Shown: piece after piece, positions 7,191-13,050 of the stretch
Layout: every line of letters starts with the position of its first letter
How positions within the stretch are numbered: the stretch's first letter is position 1
The notes under the pieces: model-generated
Database searches by the model: none
What the model was told of the DNA's origin: nothing
The model's input: only the letters and a program-made list of their open reading frames with translations
Made by a program: the position numbers and the translations under genes
Origin: Caryophanales bacterium
Lineage (GTDB): Bacteria > Bacillota > Bacilli > Alicyclobacillales > SLC66
Assembly (NCBI GenBank): GCA_027341705.1
Contig: DAIELO010000014.1
Coordinates: 1 to 13,050 of the forward strand
DNA: 13,050 nt
Reading direction: 5' to 3'

Positions 7191-7771
7191 TGAAAAGCAA
7201 ATTTCCAAGCATCTGCTTTTCTATCCATCAGCGCTTCATACTCTGACTTGCGTAGTCCATTCACTTCTAAAATCAATGCTCCCCCATGATGCCTTCCCCT
7301 TGCAATAGCGACTCTTCCAGTGTGGCCACGATCGAGTCCATCTGCTACGCGCAAAATGGCACTTAGTTGAAAGAGTGGTAGATTGCCAGCAAATCGCTCA
7401 TCAAGCCATGATTGCTTTGCGTGTTTGCGATGACACCACGAGAGTAGTGCCACATCCTGTACAAGTTGATCATTTAAGTGACGAAGTTCGTCAGCATGTG
7501 AAATGAGGTAATGACTGTGTTTGTGATGGCCTTTGTCTGCGACAAAATGGCCAATGTCATGTAGCAGTGCCGCTAGCCCTAGGCGCTGCCATTGTGGATG
7601 CAGCGCTGGTTCGTGCGTTAATTTTGACTCTGGGAGTGCAAAGTTTGCAATTACATAAGCATTTTTCAACACATGCTCGCAGTGTGCGATATCAGTTTGG
7701 TATTTCTCCATCACGTATTTGGCGGTTGAATATAAGGATGGGTGTAAAAGATTAGCTTTGATATTAAGCAC
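7154..7771 (-). CDS. Stand-alone HD-domain phosphohydrolase, homologous to the Ppx/GppA C-terminal domain
   Basis: A 205-residue protein made almost entirely of an HD domain. Metal ligands look complete: H33 in CEHVLKNA, H71-D72 in ALLHDIGHF, histidines in GHHKHSHYLI (82-87), H114/H117 in SWCHRKHAK, and D144 in ILRVADGLDRGH. The pattern HDIG...H-KHS-Y-I...LRVADGLDR is the form found in the C-terminal domain of Ppx/GppA phosphatases, and this protein aligns by eye along the C-terminal half of the Ppx encoded three genes upstream. A free-standing version could hydrolyse a nucleotide or phosphate compound, or act in trans with Ppx; neither is shown. The GTG start overlaps the end of the upstream kinase gene (GTGCTTAA), suggesting translation by coupling, as there is no well-spaced ribosome binding site. 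It is the last gene of the operon. Confidence 0.78.
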   Translation of the reverse strand: MLNIKANLLHPSLYSTAKYVMEKYQTDIAHCEHVLKNAYVIANFALPESKLTHEPALHPQWQRLGLAALLHDIGHFVADKGHHKHSHYLISHADELRHLNDQLVQDVALLSWCHRKHAKQSWLDERFAGNLPLFQLSAILRVADGLDRGHTGRVAIARGRHHGGALILEVNGLRKSEYEALMDRKADAWKFAFHQPLEIRILSTT

Positions 7772-8480
7772 CCTTTTTATTTTTTAACAGCTTTCCAACG
7801 TGTTCTTGTAACGTTGCTTGAATTTGATCGATGTTTTTTGTCCCATCCAATTGTATAAAATTAAATTCTTCCGCCAATTCGTCAAATTCAAGTTGACACA
7901 TCGTCTGATAGCGATGAAAACTTTCGATCATATCTGTTGAAAGTGATAAGTCCATGCCGGATTCCCAATATTCGAGATATCCACGTTTTTGAAAATGGCG
8001 GTGTAAAAGAATCTCTGGCGGCACTTGCAAATAAAAAGTCATGTCAGGAACGAGTGCAAATCCAAATAATTCATGTAGCCACAAGGGATCTGCGCCTCTC
8101 CCTGCGTCACGCACCATTAAAGTGAAAATATAACGGTCAGCAATCACGATAAATCCTGCCCGAAGTGCAGGTATAATTTTATTCTCTAATTGATCAGCAA
8201 AATCAGTGGCATAAAGGAGGCTGAGCGTAGTCTTGCCTAGGACATTGCCTTGTTTGGCCTTGTCGATGACGCCACTAACTAAGTCAGATCGTTTGATGCC
8301 TGTATCCATGACGGCATGTCCATTCACTTCTAACCATTGTTTCAGAAGTGCTGTTTGCGTTGATCGACCAGAGCAATCTGCTCCCTCGATCACGATCAAT
8401 TTGCCACTATATTCCCATGTATCCATGTAGGGAAGTCCGGCACCGTAATATTTCGTGGGTGAGTTTGCTGATTTCGTCAT
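7764..8480 (-). CDS. Thymidylate-kinase-like P-loop protein B, with altered Walker A (Lys to Arg)
   Basis: A 238-residue P-loop protein of the thymidylate kinase family and a paralogue of the gene just upstream. The phosphate-binding loop reads VIEGADCSGRSTQ; arginine (R39, codon CGA, plus-strand 8364-8366) replaces the lysine that normally contacts ATP phosphates. Other family features remain: IVIADRYIFTLMVRDAGRGAD and SGMDLSLSTDMIESF. The loss of lysine usually cripples ATPase or kinase activity, so this copy may be a regulatory or structural subunit of the intact paralogue; this is inference. The frame is open from a TTG at 8495, but the ATG at 8480 has GGGAGG 7 bases before it and overlaps the upstream stop as ATGA, a mark of translational coupling. 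A 20-residue hydrophilic extension precedes the fold. A genuine dTMP kinase for DNA synthesis would normally be encoded elsewhere. Confidence 0.8.
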   Translation of the reverse strand: MTKSANSPTKYYGAGLPYMDTWEYSGKLIVIEGADCSGRSTQTALLKQWLEVNGHAVMDTGIKRSDLVSGVIDKAKQGNVLGKTTLSLLYATDFADQLENKIIPALRAGFIVIADRYIFTLMVRDAGRGADPLWLHELFGFALVPDMTFYLQVPPEILLHRHFQKRGYLEYWESGMDLSLSTDMIESFHRYQTMCQLEFDELAEEFNFIQLDGTKNIDQIQATLQEHVGKLLKNKKGA

Positions 8481-9190
8481 ACCCGTTCCTCCCAATAGAT
8501 GGTTGGTGACACATAATCATCTAAGTGTTCTTTAATAATGGTGCGCACAATGGCTTGTTGTTCCTCCACACTTTGCGTAGCATCGATGACCTTGAAGTGT
8601 TCTTCTTCAATCATGTTGTCGTAATGTTTCTTAATCATGCCTTGAAAGATTTTAAAACTTTCTTCCGGATCGGTAGAGAGTCCCAAATCCATTCCTGCTT
8701 CATGGTATTTGAGTTGAGGCCTGCCGCTAAGGATTCGCTCAAGTGACACGTCAAGAGGGGTCTGAAAATATAGGCTGACAGTTGGCTTCACCGCAAAACT
8801 ATATACGTTTTTGACCCATTCCGGATCGCAGCCACGCGCCATGTCTCTTGCATAGGCCGTGTATATGTAGCGATCAGCTAATACGATGTAGCCTGCGCGA
8901 AGTTGAGGCAACATTAATTTTTCGTAGCGGTCAGCAAAGTCACAGGCGTGAATCAAGCTGAACGTGGTGGGAGTTAAAAGGTTGTTTTTCTTTGCCTTTT
9001 TATTCGCAGCTTTAATTAATTCACTAGAATTCCACTCTGTAAAAAACACGGGATACCCATTATCTTCTAACCATCGTTTTAATAAATAAATTTGCGTGCT
9101 TTTCCCAGACCCATCCGTTCCCTCCACGATAAATAGACGTCCAGGATAGTTCTTGGTTCTGCCTAATCCACGCGCTTTTTTTAGGCGCAT
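8477..9190 (-). CDS. Thymidylate-kinase-like P-loop kinase A (intact Walker A)
   Basis: A 237-residue protein of the thymidylate kinase family. The Walker A motif FIVEGTDGSGKSTQ (residues 20-33, K30) is complete, and a DRY motif follows in IVLADRYIYTAYARDMARGCD. The region AGMDLGLSTDPEESFKIFQ matches its downstream paralogue closely, showing gene duplication. It differs from housekeeping Tmk in its basic N-terminal extension (MRLKKARGLGRTK), its motif after DRY, and its longer C-terminus, so the phosphate acceptor is uncertain. dTMP is only one possibility; the context with exopolyphosphatase points to nucleotide or polyphosphate metabolism. The ATG at 9190 has AAGGGAG 9 bases upstream and lies 17 bases after ppx. 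The stop overlaps the start of the next gene by 4 bases. Confidence 0.82.
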   Translation of the reverse strand: MRLKKARGLGRTKNYPGRLFIVEGTDGSGKSTQIYLLKRWLEDNGYPVFFTEWNSSELIKAANKKAKKNNLLTPTTFSLIHACDFADRYEKLMLPQLRAGYIVLADRYIYTAYARDMARGCDPEWVKNVYSFAVKPTVSLYFQTPLDVSLERILSGRPQLKYHEAGMDLGLSTDPEESFKIFQGMIKKHYDNMIEEEHFKVIDATQSVEEQQAIVRTIIKEHLDDYVSPTIYWEERV

Positions 9191-9207
9191 TGCATCTAAC
9201 TCCCTTC

Positions 9208-10740
9208 TTAATCCTTGAAATCTGAGGATTTGAATTGCTCTCGTATTACCTGAAGTTCTTTGCCAAATACTTTTTTAATATGAGGAGACAGGTTTTGTGC
9301 ATTAGACCATTCTACATCTGCCTCATGTGAATCGGGTAGGTAAAGTTCTAACACCTGACCATTTACTAGCATGGTGGCATTTTGTACACGTTGTTCATGA
9401 CGTCTGTCTAACGCTTCTGCCATCTTTACCAATACGCCGAGTCGGGCCGCAAGGTCTAAATCTGATTCGCTTAAAATAGTGACCATAAAGGGATTGCACA
9501 GTTTGCGTATTTTGTTGCGCCCATTATAGGCCGCAGCCGCAGCTGCCAACAAAATTTCACGATGTGTTAATCCATATACTGCACTATTTAGCAATAAATA
9601 AAAAGTGTGGCTCTCATAGTGATAAAAATCAACGCGCACACCGATACGGTGAAGTTGTGCCGCAGTGTATAAGATTCTATCACTGTCAGCAGGTACCAAC
9701 CCGGCTGACACTGCGTCTCTAAACATTTGCAGAGCAAGCCGGGTGCGGTGTTCTGCTAATTCTTTTGCCTCAAAGTACCTGCCAAGGACGTTTTTTACAC
9801 TATTTTGCAAGACGGGGACGGGGGTGGTGTTTTGATGTAACACGCGGGCATAAAACACCCCATCGCGTAAACCACGTCCGCTAATGCGCAACTGTTTAGC
9901 ATTTACTAGTTCAAGCAAAGCAAGTAAAATGGCGCCACCTGGAAGAATGACATCTGCTCGTCCCTTGGACAACCCATCTAGTTTTTTTCGCTGTGCCAAC
10001 GTCATGGTGGCAAGCATTTGAATCACTTCTGCTGTTGTGCTTGTCTGCATGGCATAATTATGGGTAATCGGTAAAGGATAACTCATTTTCGATTGATAAA
10101 TGCTTGCGATGTTGCGGATCGTACCACCGATTCCGATCACATCAATTCCACGTGGGGCGTTGGCCCCTACGATTAACGTAAACTCGTTTTTAATTAGTTG
10201 GATCACTTGTTGTAAATTACTGGCTTCCTTGCTTTGTTGAAAATAGGTGTTCATCGTCACGGCACCAAATGGAAAAGAGTGAGTAGCCGTAATTTGCCCT
10301 TTTTGAATCAAAGATATCTCTGAACTGCCACCGCCAATATCAATTAAATAGGCATCTTGTACATCCATTGTATGTGCGACCGCATTGTAGCCTAAAAACG
10401 CTTCTTCTTGACCAGAGATGATCTCCACGTCGAGGCCAATTTCTGTTTTGATGGCCTGAACGATTTGCACACGGTTATTTGCTATTCTGAGCGCAGCAGT
10501 ACCGACAGCAATAATTTCATCAGTACGATAAGATGCGCAAATGTCTTGAAACTCCCGCAAATGAAAAATCAGCTCATTAATTCCCTCTGTGTCCATATTA
10601 CCATGAAGATCCAAACGACTCGCAAGTCGAGGGGAGGATTTTTGCTCATCAATGACAAAAAAACTGTCACTGCTAAGCCTTCGTATGAGCGACAGGCGGA
10701 TGGAATTTGATCCAATGTCGATGATTCCTGTCAGTGACAA
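9208..10740 (-). CDS. ppx: Exopolyphosphatase / Ppx-GppA phosphatase with degenerate HD domain
   Basis: A 510-residue protein that would release phosphate from polyphosphate chains or from pppGpp. The ASKHA-fold phosphatase half (residues 1-305) has all signature stretches: GIIDIGSNSIRLSLIR (5-20), VGTAALRIANN (79-89), the catalytic region ISGQEEAFLGYNA (108-120, E112/E113), YLIDIGGGSSEISLI (131-145) and GIGGTIRNIAS (203-213). The C-terminal half is the HD-type domain seen in longer Ppx proteins, but the HD pair is H364-R365 (QLHRIGVRV) and the usual VADGLDR is MAEALDR (aspartate to E442), so metal binding there is probably lost. The TTG start has GGGGTAAGG (10746-10754) 5 bases upstream. It is the first gene of a four-gene operon; the 66-base gap upstream contains a TATACT hexamer but no convincing -35. 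Confidence 0.9.
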   Translation of the reverse strand: MSLTGIIDIGSNSIRLSLIRRLSSDSFFVIDEQKSSPRLASRLDLHGNMDTEGINELIFHLREFQDICASYRTDEIIAVGTAALRIANNRVQIVQAIKTEIGLDVEIISGQEEAFLGYNAVAHTMDVQDAYLIDIGGGSSEISLIQKGQITATHSFPFGAVTMNTYFQQSKEASNLQQVIQLIKNEFTLIVGANAPRGIDVIGIGGTIRNIASIYQSKMSYPLPITHNYAMQTSTTAEVIQMLATMTLAQRKKLDGLSKGRADVILPGGAILLALLELVNAKQLRISGRGLRDGVFYARVLHQNTTPVPVLQNSVKNVLGRYFEAKELAEHRTRLALQMFRDAVSAGLVPADSDRILYTAAQLHRIGVRVDFYHYESHTFYLLLNSAVYGLTHREILLAAAAAAYNGRNKIRKLCNPFMVTILSESDLDLAARLGVLVKMAEALDRRHEQRVQNATMLVNGQVLELYLPDSHEADVEWSNAQNLSPHIKKVFGKELQVIREQFKSSDFKD

Positions 10741-10806
10741 ATTAACCTTACCCCTTATTTGCTTTTGATACTGGTAGTATACCGAATTTTTCAGTTCAAT
10801 ACCTAA

Positions 10807-12096
10807 TTAAAATACACGAAGTAGTGTTTGTAGGTTTTGTGCTGTGCCTAATTCTAATTGCCAAACCGCCACACCTGCTAAGTGATTATTCACAGTGAGC
10901 GTGCTTCGTTCAGTGAGGGAACGTGTATCTTCAAGCCACAAGTAATGCGTAACCCCGTTTATGCTGTAAATCAATTCATTTAGTCCTGATGCCGCGTCAT
11001 TTTGCGTACGTGCGTTAGGTTCACTTTTTGCGCGTTGTTGTGCGTACATTGAATCATAACTGGAATGCCAGTTATTGCCTGATTTATACCAGTCAATCGA
11101 ATAGAAAGGAACGCCTAATAAAATTTTATTTGCGGAGACACCTTCTTGCACAATGGCATTAATACCTGTCTGCACCCATGGTAGAGCAGCAACTGCGCCA
11201 ATTTGCTGTTCGCCTACATAGTGCTGGTCGTAGCTCATCGCTACCATATAATCAGTCACTTTTGCTAATTGGCTGCGATTATAGATAAGGCTCCAATTGG
11301 GGTCATTTGATGGGAGAGTGACATCCACTGATACCCATTTGCCCATGGCGTGAAGTACGGTGGCGGCAGCGGTGATAAACCTTGTGTAAAGTGGGGCATC
11401 AGACGGAATCATGTCTTCAAAATCAAAGTTAATGCCGTCGACTTGGCTTGTTTTGGCGACAGATGCAATGTATTGTAAGACCGTAAATTCTGCACTGGGA
11501 TTTTCTAAAAAAGCTGTAGTTACGGCTGGATTAAAGCCACTTGCGACAACAGCCCAGACTTGGACGTTCCGCTGATGTGCCGCCTGAATGACACTGCCGG
11601 AGAGGCTGCCTGTCAATTGCCCGTTTGAGCCATTTAGTTGATAGGCCATGGGTGCCAATACGCTGAGCGGATCTTGGCTTAGATTTTGCATGTAGTCACT
11701 CGTAGCTCCGTCTGCAAATCCAAGCATTATCATTTGGCTGTAAGTTTTGAGTGTGGGTTTGGTTCCAAGCGGCACAGTAATTATTTTTACCAGTGCTGAA
11801 GTAGTGTGTAGAATTGTACCGTCTGGTAAAAATAAAGCCACCTGATTCCCGATTTCTGCAGCGGGCACTAGTGATCCGGCGGGCAGATTGCCATTTAGTT
11901 GGCTTAACGTCATGGCGAACGTGTTTTGCGGGATCTGTTCTGGTTGATGGCTGGTAAAATGGTAGATTGGCGTGTCATGACGCGTTTGTAAAAATTGATC
12001 GCTCATGCCTATTGGCGAACCAGAAGCTGTAGCCATTGTTATCGTCGTCAACGCAAAAATAAGCAACATTATAAGGAAACGCATCTTTTTTATCAT
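10807..12096 (-). CDS. Secreted glycoside hydrolase family 18 protein (chitinase / cortex-lytic type)
   Basis: A 429-residue exported glycosidase. Residues 1-25 form a signal peptide (MIKKMRFLIM, hydrophobic core, then ATASGS). The GH18 barrel covers roughly residues 120-429. The catalytic motif is VDGINFDFED (D220, D225, catalytic E227), and YMVAMSYDQHY, ILLGVPFYSIDW, YLWLEDTRSL and GVAVWQLELG are typical later strands. Residues about 35-115 look like a small beta-rich domain. There is no LysM repeat, unlike Bacillus SleL/YaaH. Family members cleave N-acetylglucosamine polymers (chitin, or peptidoglycan of the spore cortex); which applies is unknown. The frame runs open to a TTG at 12213, but that extension is not signal-like and has no ribosome binding site. 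The ATG at 12096 starts a perfect signal peptide; it also has no ribosome binding site and sits right after a promoter -10. Confidence 0.85.
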   Translation of the reverse strand: MIKKMRFLIMLLIFALTTITMATASGSPIGMSDQFLQTRHDTPIYHFTSHQPEQIPQNTFAMTLSQLNGNLPAGSLVPAAEIGNQVALFLPDGTILHTTSALVKIITVPLGTKPTLKTYSQMIMLGFADGATSDYMQNLSQDPLSVLAPMAYQLNGSNGQLTGSLSGSVIQAAHQRNVQVWAVVASGFNPAVTTAFLENPSAEFTVLQYIASVAKTSQVDGINFDFEDMIPSDAPLYTRFITAAATVLHAMGKWVSVDVTLPSNDPNWSLIYNRSQLAKVTDYMVAMSYDQHYVGEQQIGAVAALPWVQTGINAIVQEGVSANKILLGVPFYSIDWYKSGNNWHSSYDSMYAQQRAKSEPNARTQNDAASGLNELIYSINGVTHYLWLEDTRSLTERSTLTVNNHLAGVAVWQLELGTAQNLQTLLRVF

Positions 12097-12102
12097 ACTT
12101 AA

Positions 12103-12111
12103 ATTATAGCA
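12103..12111 (-). promoter_or_regulatory. Extended -10 promoter giving a probably leaderless GH18 mRNA
   Basis: Read on the minus strand, TGCTATAAT is a perfect extended -10 element (TGnTATAAT). Only six bases separate it from the GH18 ATG at 12096, so the expected transcription start falls at or within a base or two of the start codon. No -35 consensus is seen at the normal distance, which an extended -10 can tolerate. Confidence 0.5.
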
Positions 12112-12158
12112 ATTTGATGGATCAGTACTAGCGGAAATGAATGGGATAAAAACGGGAC

Positions 12159-12187
12159 TTGAAAAGTCGACTAATTTAGTAGAGAAT
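12159..12187 (+). promoter_or_regulatory. Candidate promoter of the SufT/MIP18 gene
   Basis: TTGAAA (12159-12164; four of six matches to the -35 consensus) and GAGAAT (12182-12187; four of six to the -10 consensus) are 17 bases apart. The IscR-like palindrome fills the spacer, an arrangement suited to repression. The transcript would carry a leader of about 70 bases in which I see no structure. Confidence 0.45.
12163..12187. promoter_or_regulatory. IscR type 1-like operator upstream of the SufT/MIP18 gene
   Basis: The core GACTAATTTAGTA (12169-12181) matches the IscR type 1 core GACTRWWWYAGTC at 12 of 13 positions. Counting six flanking bases on each side, I score 22 of 25 against the E. coli type 1 consensus as I remember it. 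It lies 84 bases upstream of the start codon and overlaps the candidate promoter. A nearly identical inverted copy precedes sufC. Confidence 0.6.
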
Positions 12188-12264
12188 AAGACAGAACACA
12201 ATTTTATCGTCAATGAGTCATCTTAAAGTATGAGTTTATTAGCTAAAGGGGACGGTGTCTTTTC

Positions 12265-12570
12265 ATGATAACAGAAGAAATGATTTTTGAAGAACTAAAG
12301 GAAGTAGTTGATCCAGAGATACAAATAGATGTGGTCAATCTTGGCATGATTTATGGTGTCACTATATTGGATGAAGGCCAGAAAGTGATTGTTCGCATGA
12401 CGCTCACAACGATTGGTTGCCCGGCCATGGAACAATTGCAAAATGAGGTGGCGGAACGGGTAAAAGGACTAGGCGTCCCGGATGTGGAGATTGATTTGAC
12501 TTTTGAACCGCCGTGGACAAAAGAGATGATGTCTGAGGAAGCGAGGATGGTGTTTCGCTATCTCTTTTAG
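12265..12570 (+). CDS. MIP18/DUF59 family protein, SufT-like Fe-S cluster assembly factor
   Basis: A single-domain protein of 101 residues. Family marks are VVDPEIQIDVVNLGMIYGV (residues 14-32, with the DPE motif) and TLTTIGCPAMEQLQ (46-59, containing the conserved cysteine C52), then DLTFEPPWTKEMMSEEAR. Proteins of this family (SufT, Bacillus YitW, PaaD-like) help mature iron-sulfur proteins or carry clusters; SufT homologues are often found in suf operons. The location directly before sufC supports that role. AAAGGGGA lies 12 bases before the ATG, a longer than usual spacing. The gene has its own candidate promoter and IscR-like operator, and sufC has a second one, so the two may be separately transcribed but similarly controlled. 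No terminator is seen between them. Confidence 0.88.
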   Translation: MITEEMIFEELKEVVDPEIQIDVVNLGMIYGVTILDEGQKVIVRMTLTTIGCPAMEQLQNEVAERVKGLGVPDVEIDLTFEPPWTKEMMSEEARMVFRYLF

Positions 12571-12583
12571 GTAAGGTGGACGC

Positions 12584-12611
12584 TTGATTTTTGTGGCATA
12601 TGTGGTACGCT
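12584..12611 (+). promoter_or_regulatory. Candidate promoter of sufC
   Basis: TTGATT (12584-12589) and TACGCT (12606-12611) are 16 bases apart, and a TGG just before TACGCT gives an extended -10 (TGn). Transcription would begin near 12618, which is the left edge of the IscR-like palindrome, so a bound repressor would cover the start site. The match is moderate. Confidence 0.35.
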
Positions 12612-12636
12612 AAACATGACTAATTTAGTCGACATT
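12612..12636. promoter_or_regulatory. IscR type 1-like operator upstream of sufC
   Basis: GACTAATTTAGTC (12618-12630) is a perfect odd palindrome and fits the IscR type 1 core GACTRWWWYAGTC at 13 of 13 positions. With six flanking bases on each side I score 21 of 25 against the remembered E. coli consensus. It lies 76 bases upstream of the sufC ribosome binding site, 89 upstream of the ATG. Its flank GTCGAC is on the opposite side from that of the copy at 12166-12180, so the pair forms a 15-bp inverted repeat around the SufT/MIP18 gene, differing only at the central base. Confidence 0.65.
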
Positions 12637-12706
12637 AAAAATGATGTGATGAAGGCACAGTGTTAGGCACAACTAATGAATGAAACGTGTGATGGGAGGC
12701 ATTTTT

Positions 12707-13050
12707 ATGAGTAACGTTCCAGAACTTGCGATCCATGGTCTACAGGCTTCGGTGGAAGGCAAAGAGATATTGCGCGGGGTAGATTTGACGGTTCGTGGTG
12801 GTGAAGTTCATGTGATTATGGGCCCCAATGGCACGGGCAAGAGCACTCTTGCTTCTTCGTTGATGGGTCATCCGAAGTATCAAATTACGGCCGGAACTGC
12901 CACGCTCGATGGAGAAGATTTACTCACCATGAAGGTGGACGAACGGGCGAGGAAGGGTTTATTTTTAGCGATGCAATATCCAAGTGAAGTATCAGGCGTC
13001 TCGAATGCCAACTTTTTGCGCGTGGCGATGAACGCGCGCAGGGGAGAGGG
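12707..13050 (+). CDS. sufC: Fe-S cluster assembly ATPase SufC (N-terminal part, runs off the window)
   Basis: The first 114 or so residues of an ABC-type ATPase; the full family length is about 250-260. SufC powers the SufBC2D scaffold that builds iron-sulfur clusters in the cytoplasm. The Walker A motif is IMGPNGTGKSTL (K45). The Q-loop stretch LFLAMQYPSEVSGVSNANFL (Q90) is characteristic of SufC, which has FQYP-x-E-x-xGVSN at this place. The signature motif and Walker B lie beyond the window. The ATG has GGGAGG 7 bases upstream. It is probably followed by the rest of the suf operon (sufD, sufS, sufU, sufB in related Firmicutes), which cannot be seen here. Confidence 0.95.
   Translation, partial: MSNVPELAIHGLQASVEGKEILRGVDLTVRGGEVHVIMGPNGTGKSTLASSLMGHPKYQITAGTATLDGEDLLTMKVDERARKGLFLAMQYPSEVSGVSNANFLRVAMNARRGE

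Noticed and set aside
7764..9190. Calling either Tmk-like gene the housekeeping dTMP kinase (tmk)
   Set aside because: Two diverged tandem copies, one without the Walker A lysine, with unusual N-terminal extensions and placed beside ppx, do not resemble the usual tmk gene context next to holB.
7764..9190. Calling the two P-loop proteins polyphosphate kinase 2 (PPK2) because of the ppx context
   Set aside because: The motifs are of thymidylate kinase form (GTDGSGKST and DRY). The PPK2 forms of Walker A and of the following DRSWYNR motif are absent.
10768..10780. Small inverted repeat ATACT-GGT-AGTAT in front of ppx
   Set aside because: Five-base arms in an AT-rich gap are expected by chance; it overlaps the TATACT hexamer, but no -35 or known regulator motif supports an operator.
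12097..12213. A 39-residue N-terminal extension of the GH18 protein starting at TTG 12213
   Set aside because: No ribosome binding site, and the extension would place the obvious signal peptide in the interior. It also overlaps the promoter elements and part of the IscR-like site.

Overview
The window looks like a chromosomal stretch of a spore-forming, low-to-moderate-GC Firmicute. Visible support: strong GGAGG-type ribosome binding sites, TTG and GTG starts, a CwlD-type cortex amidase, a YjbE-type TerC protein, a Bacillales-type FabI, and the start of a suf operon. The mix would fit the Alicyclobacillaceae and relatives, but that placement is inference from gene content, not a marker-gene identification. 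There is no mobile element, CRISPR array, tRNA or rRNA that I can support.

Layout. Bases 1-3359 (+ strand): the tail of a bacterial XPB-type helicase, a large partner protein with the Helicase_C_3-type region, the amidase cwlD and the enoyl-ACP reductase fabI, ending at a terminator that also serves the converging gene. Bases 3420-4358 (- strand): a NYN-domain (PIN-like) probable nuclease with its own strong ribosome binding site and a perfect 14-bp palindrome just upstream. Bases 4359-4716: a divergent intergenic region with a clear promoter for the rightward operon. Bases 4717-7190 (+): three membrane proteins, namely a Ca2+/H+ antiporter-type exchanger, a VTT/DedA-like protein and a TerC-family protein, probably one ion-homeostasis operon.

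Bases 7154-10740 (- strand): a tight four-gene operon, ppx - thymidylate-kinase-like A - thymidylate-kinase-like B - stand-alone HD protein. Kinase A has an intact Walker A motif. Kinase B has arginine in place of the Walker A lysine. The HD domain fused to Ppx has lost key metal ligands (HD to HR), whereas the free-standing HD protein, homologous to that same domain, keeps them. This reads like a polyphosphate or (p)ppGpp/nucleotide module with two catalytic/degenerate pairs, and it is the best candidate here for an undescribed system.

Bases 10807-12096 (- strand): a secreted GH18 glycosidase whose promoter geometry suggests a leaderless mRNA. Bases 12265-13050 (+): a SufT/MIP18 (DUF59) protein followed by the first third or so of sufC. 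Each of these two genes is preceded, about 80 bp upstream of its start, by a palindrome closely matching the type 1 IscR operator (core GACTRWWWYAGTC). This suggests that Fe-S cluster assembly here is controlled by an IscR-like Rrf2 repressor, with both genes under the same control.
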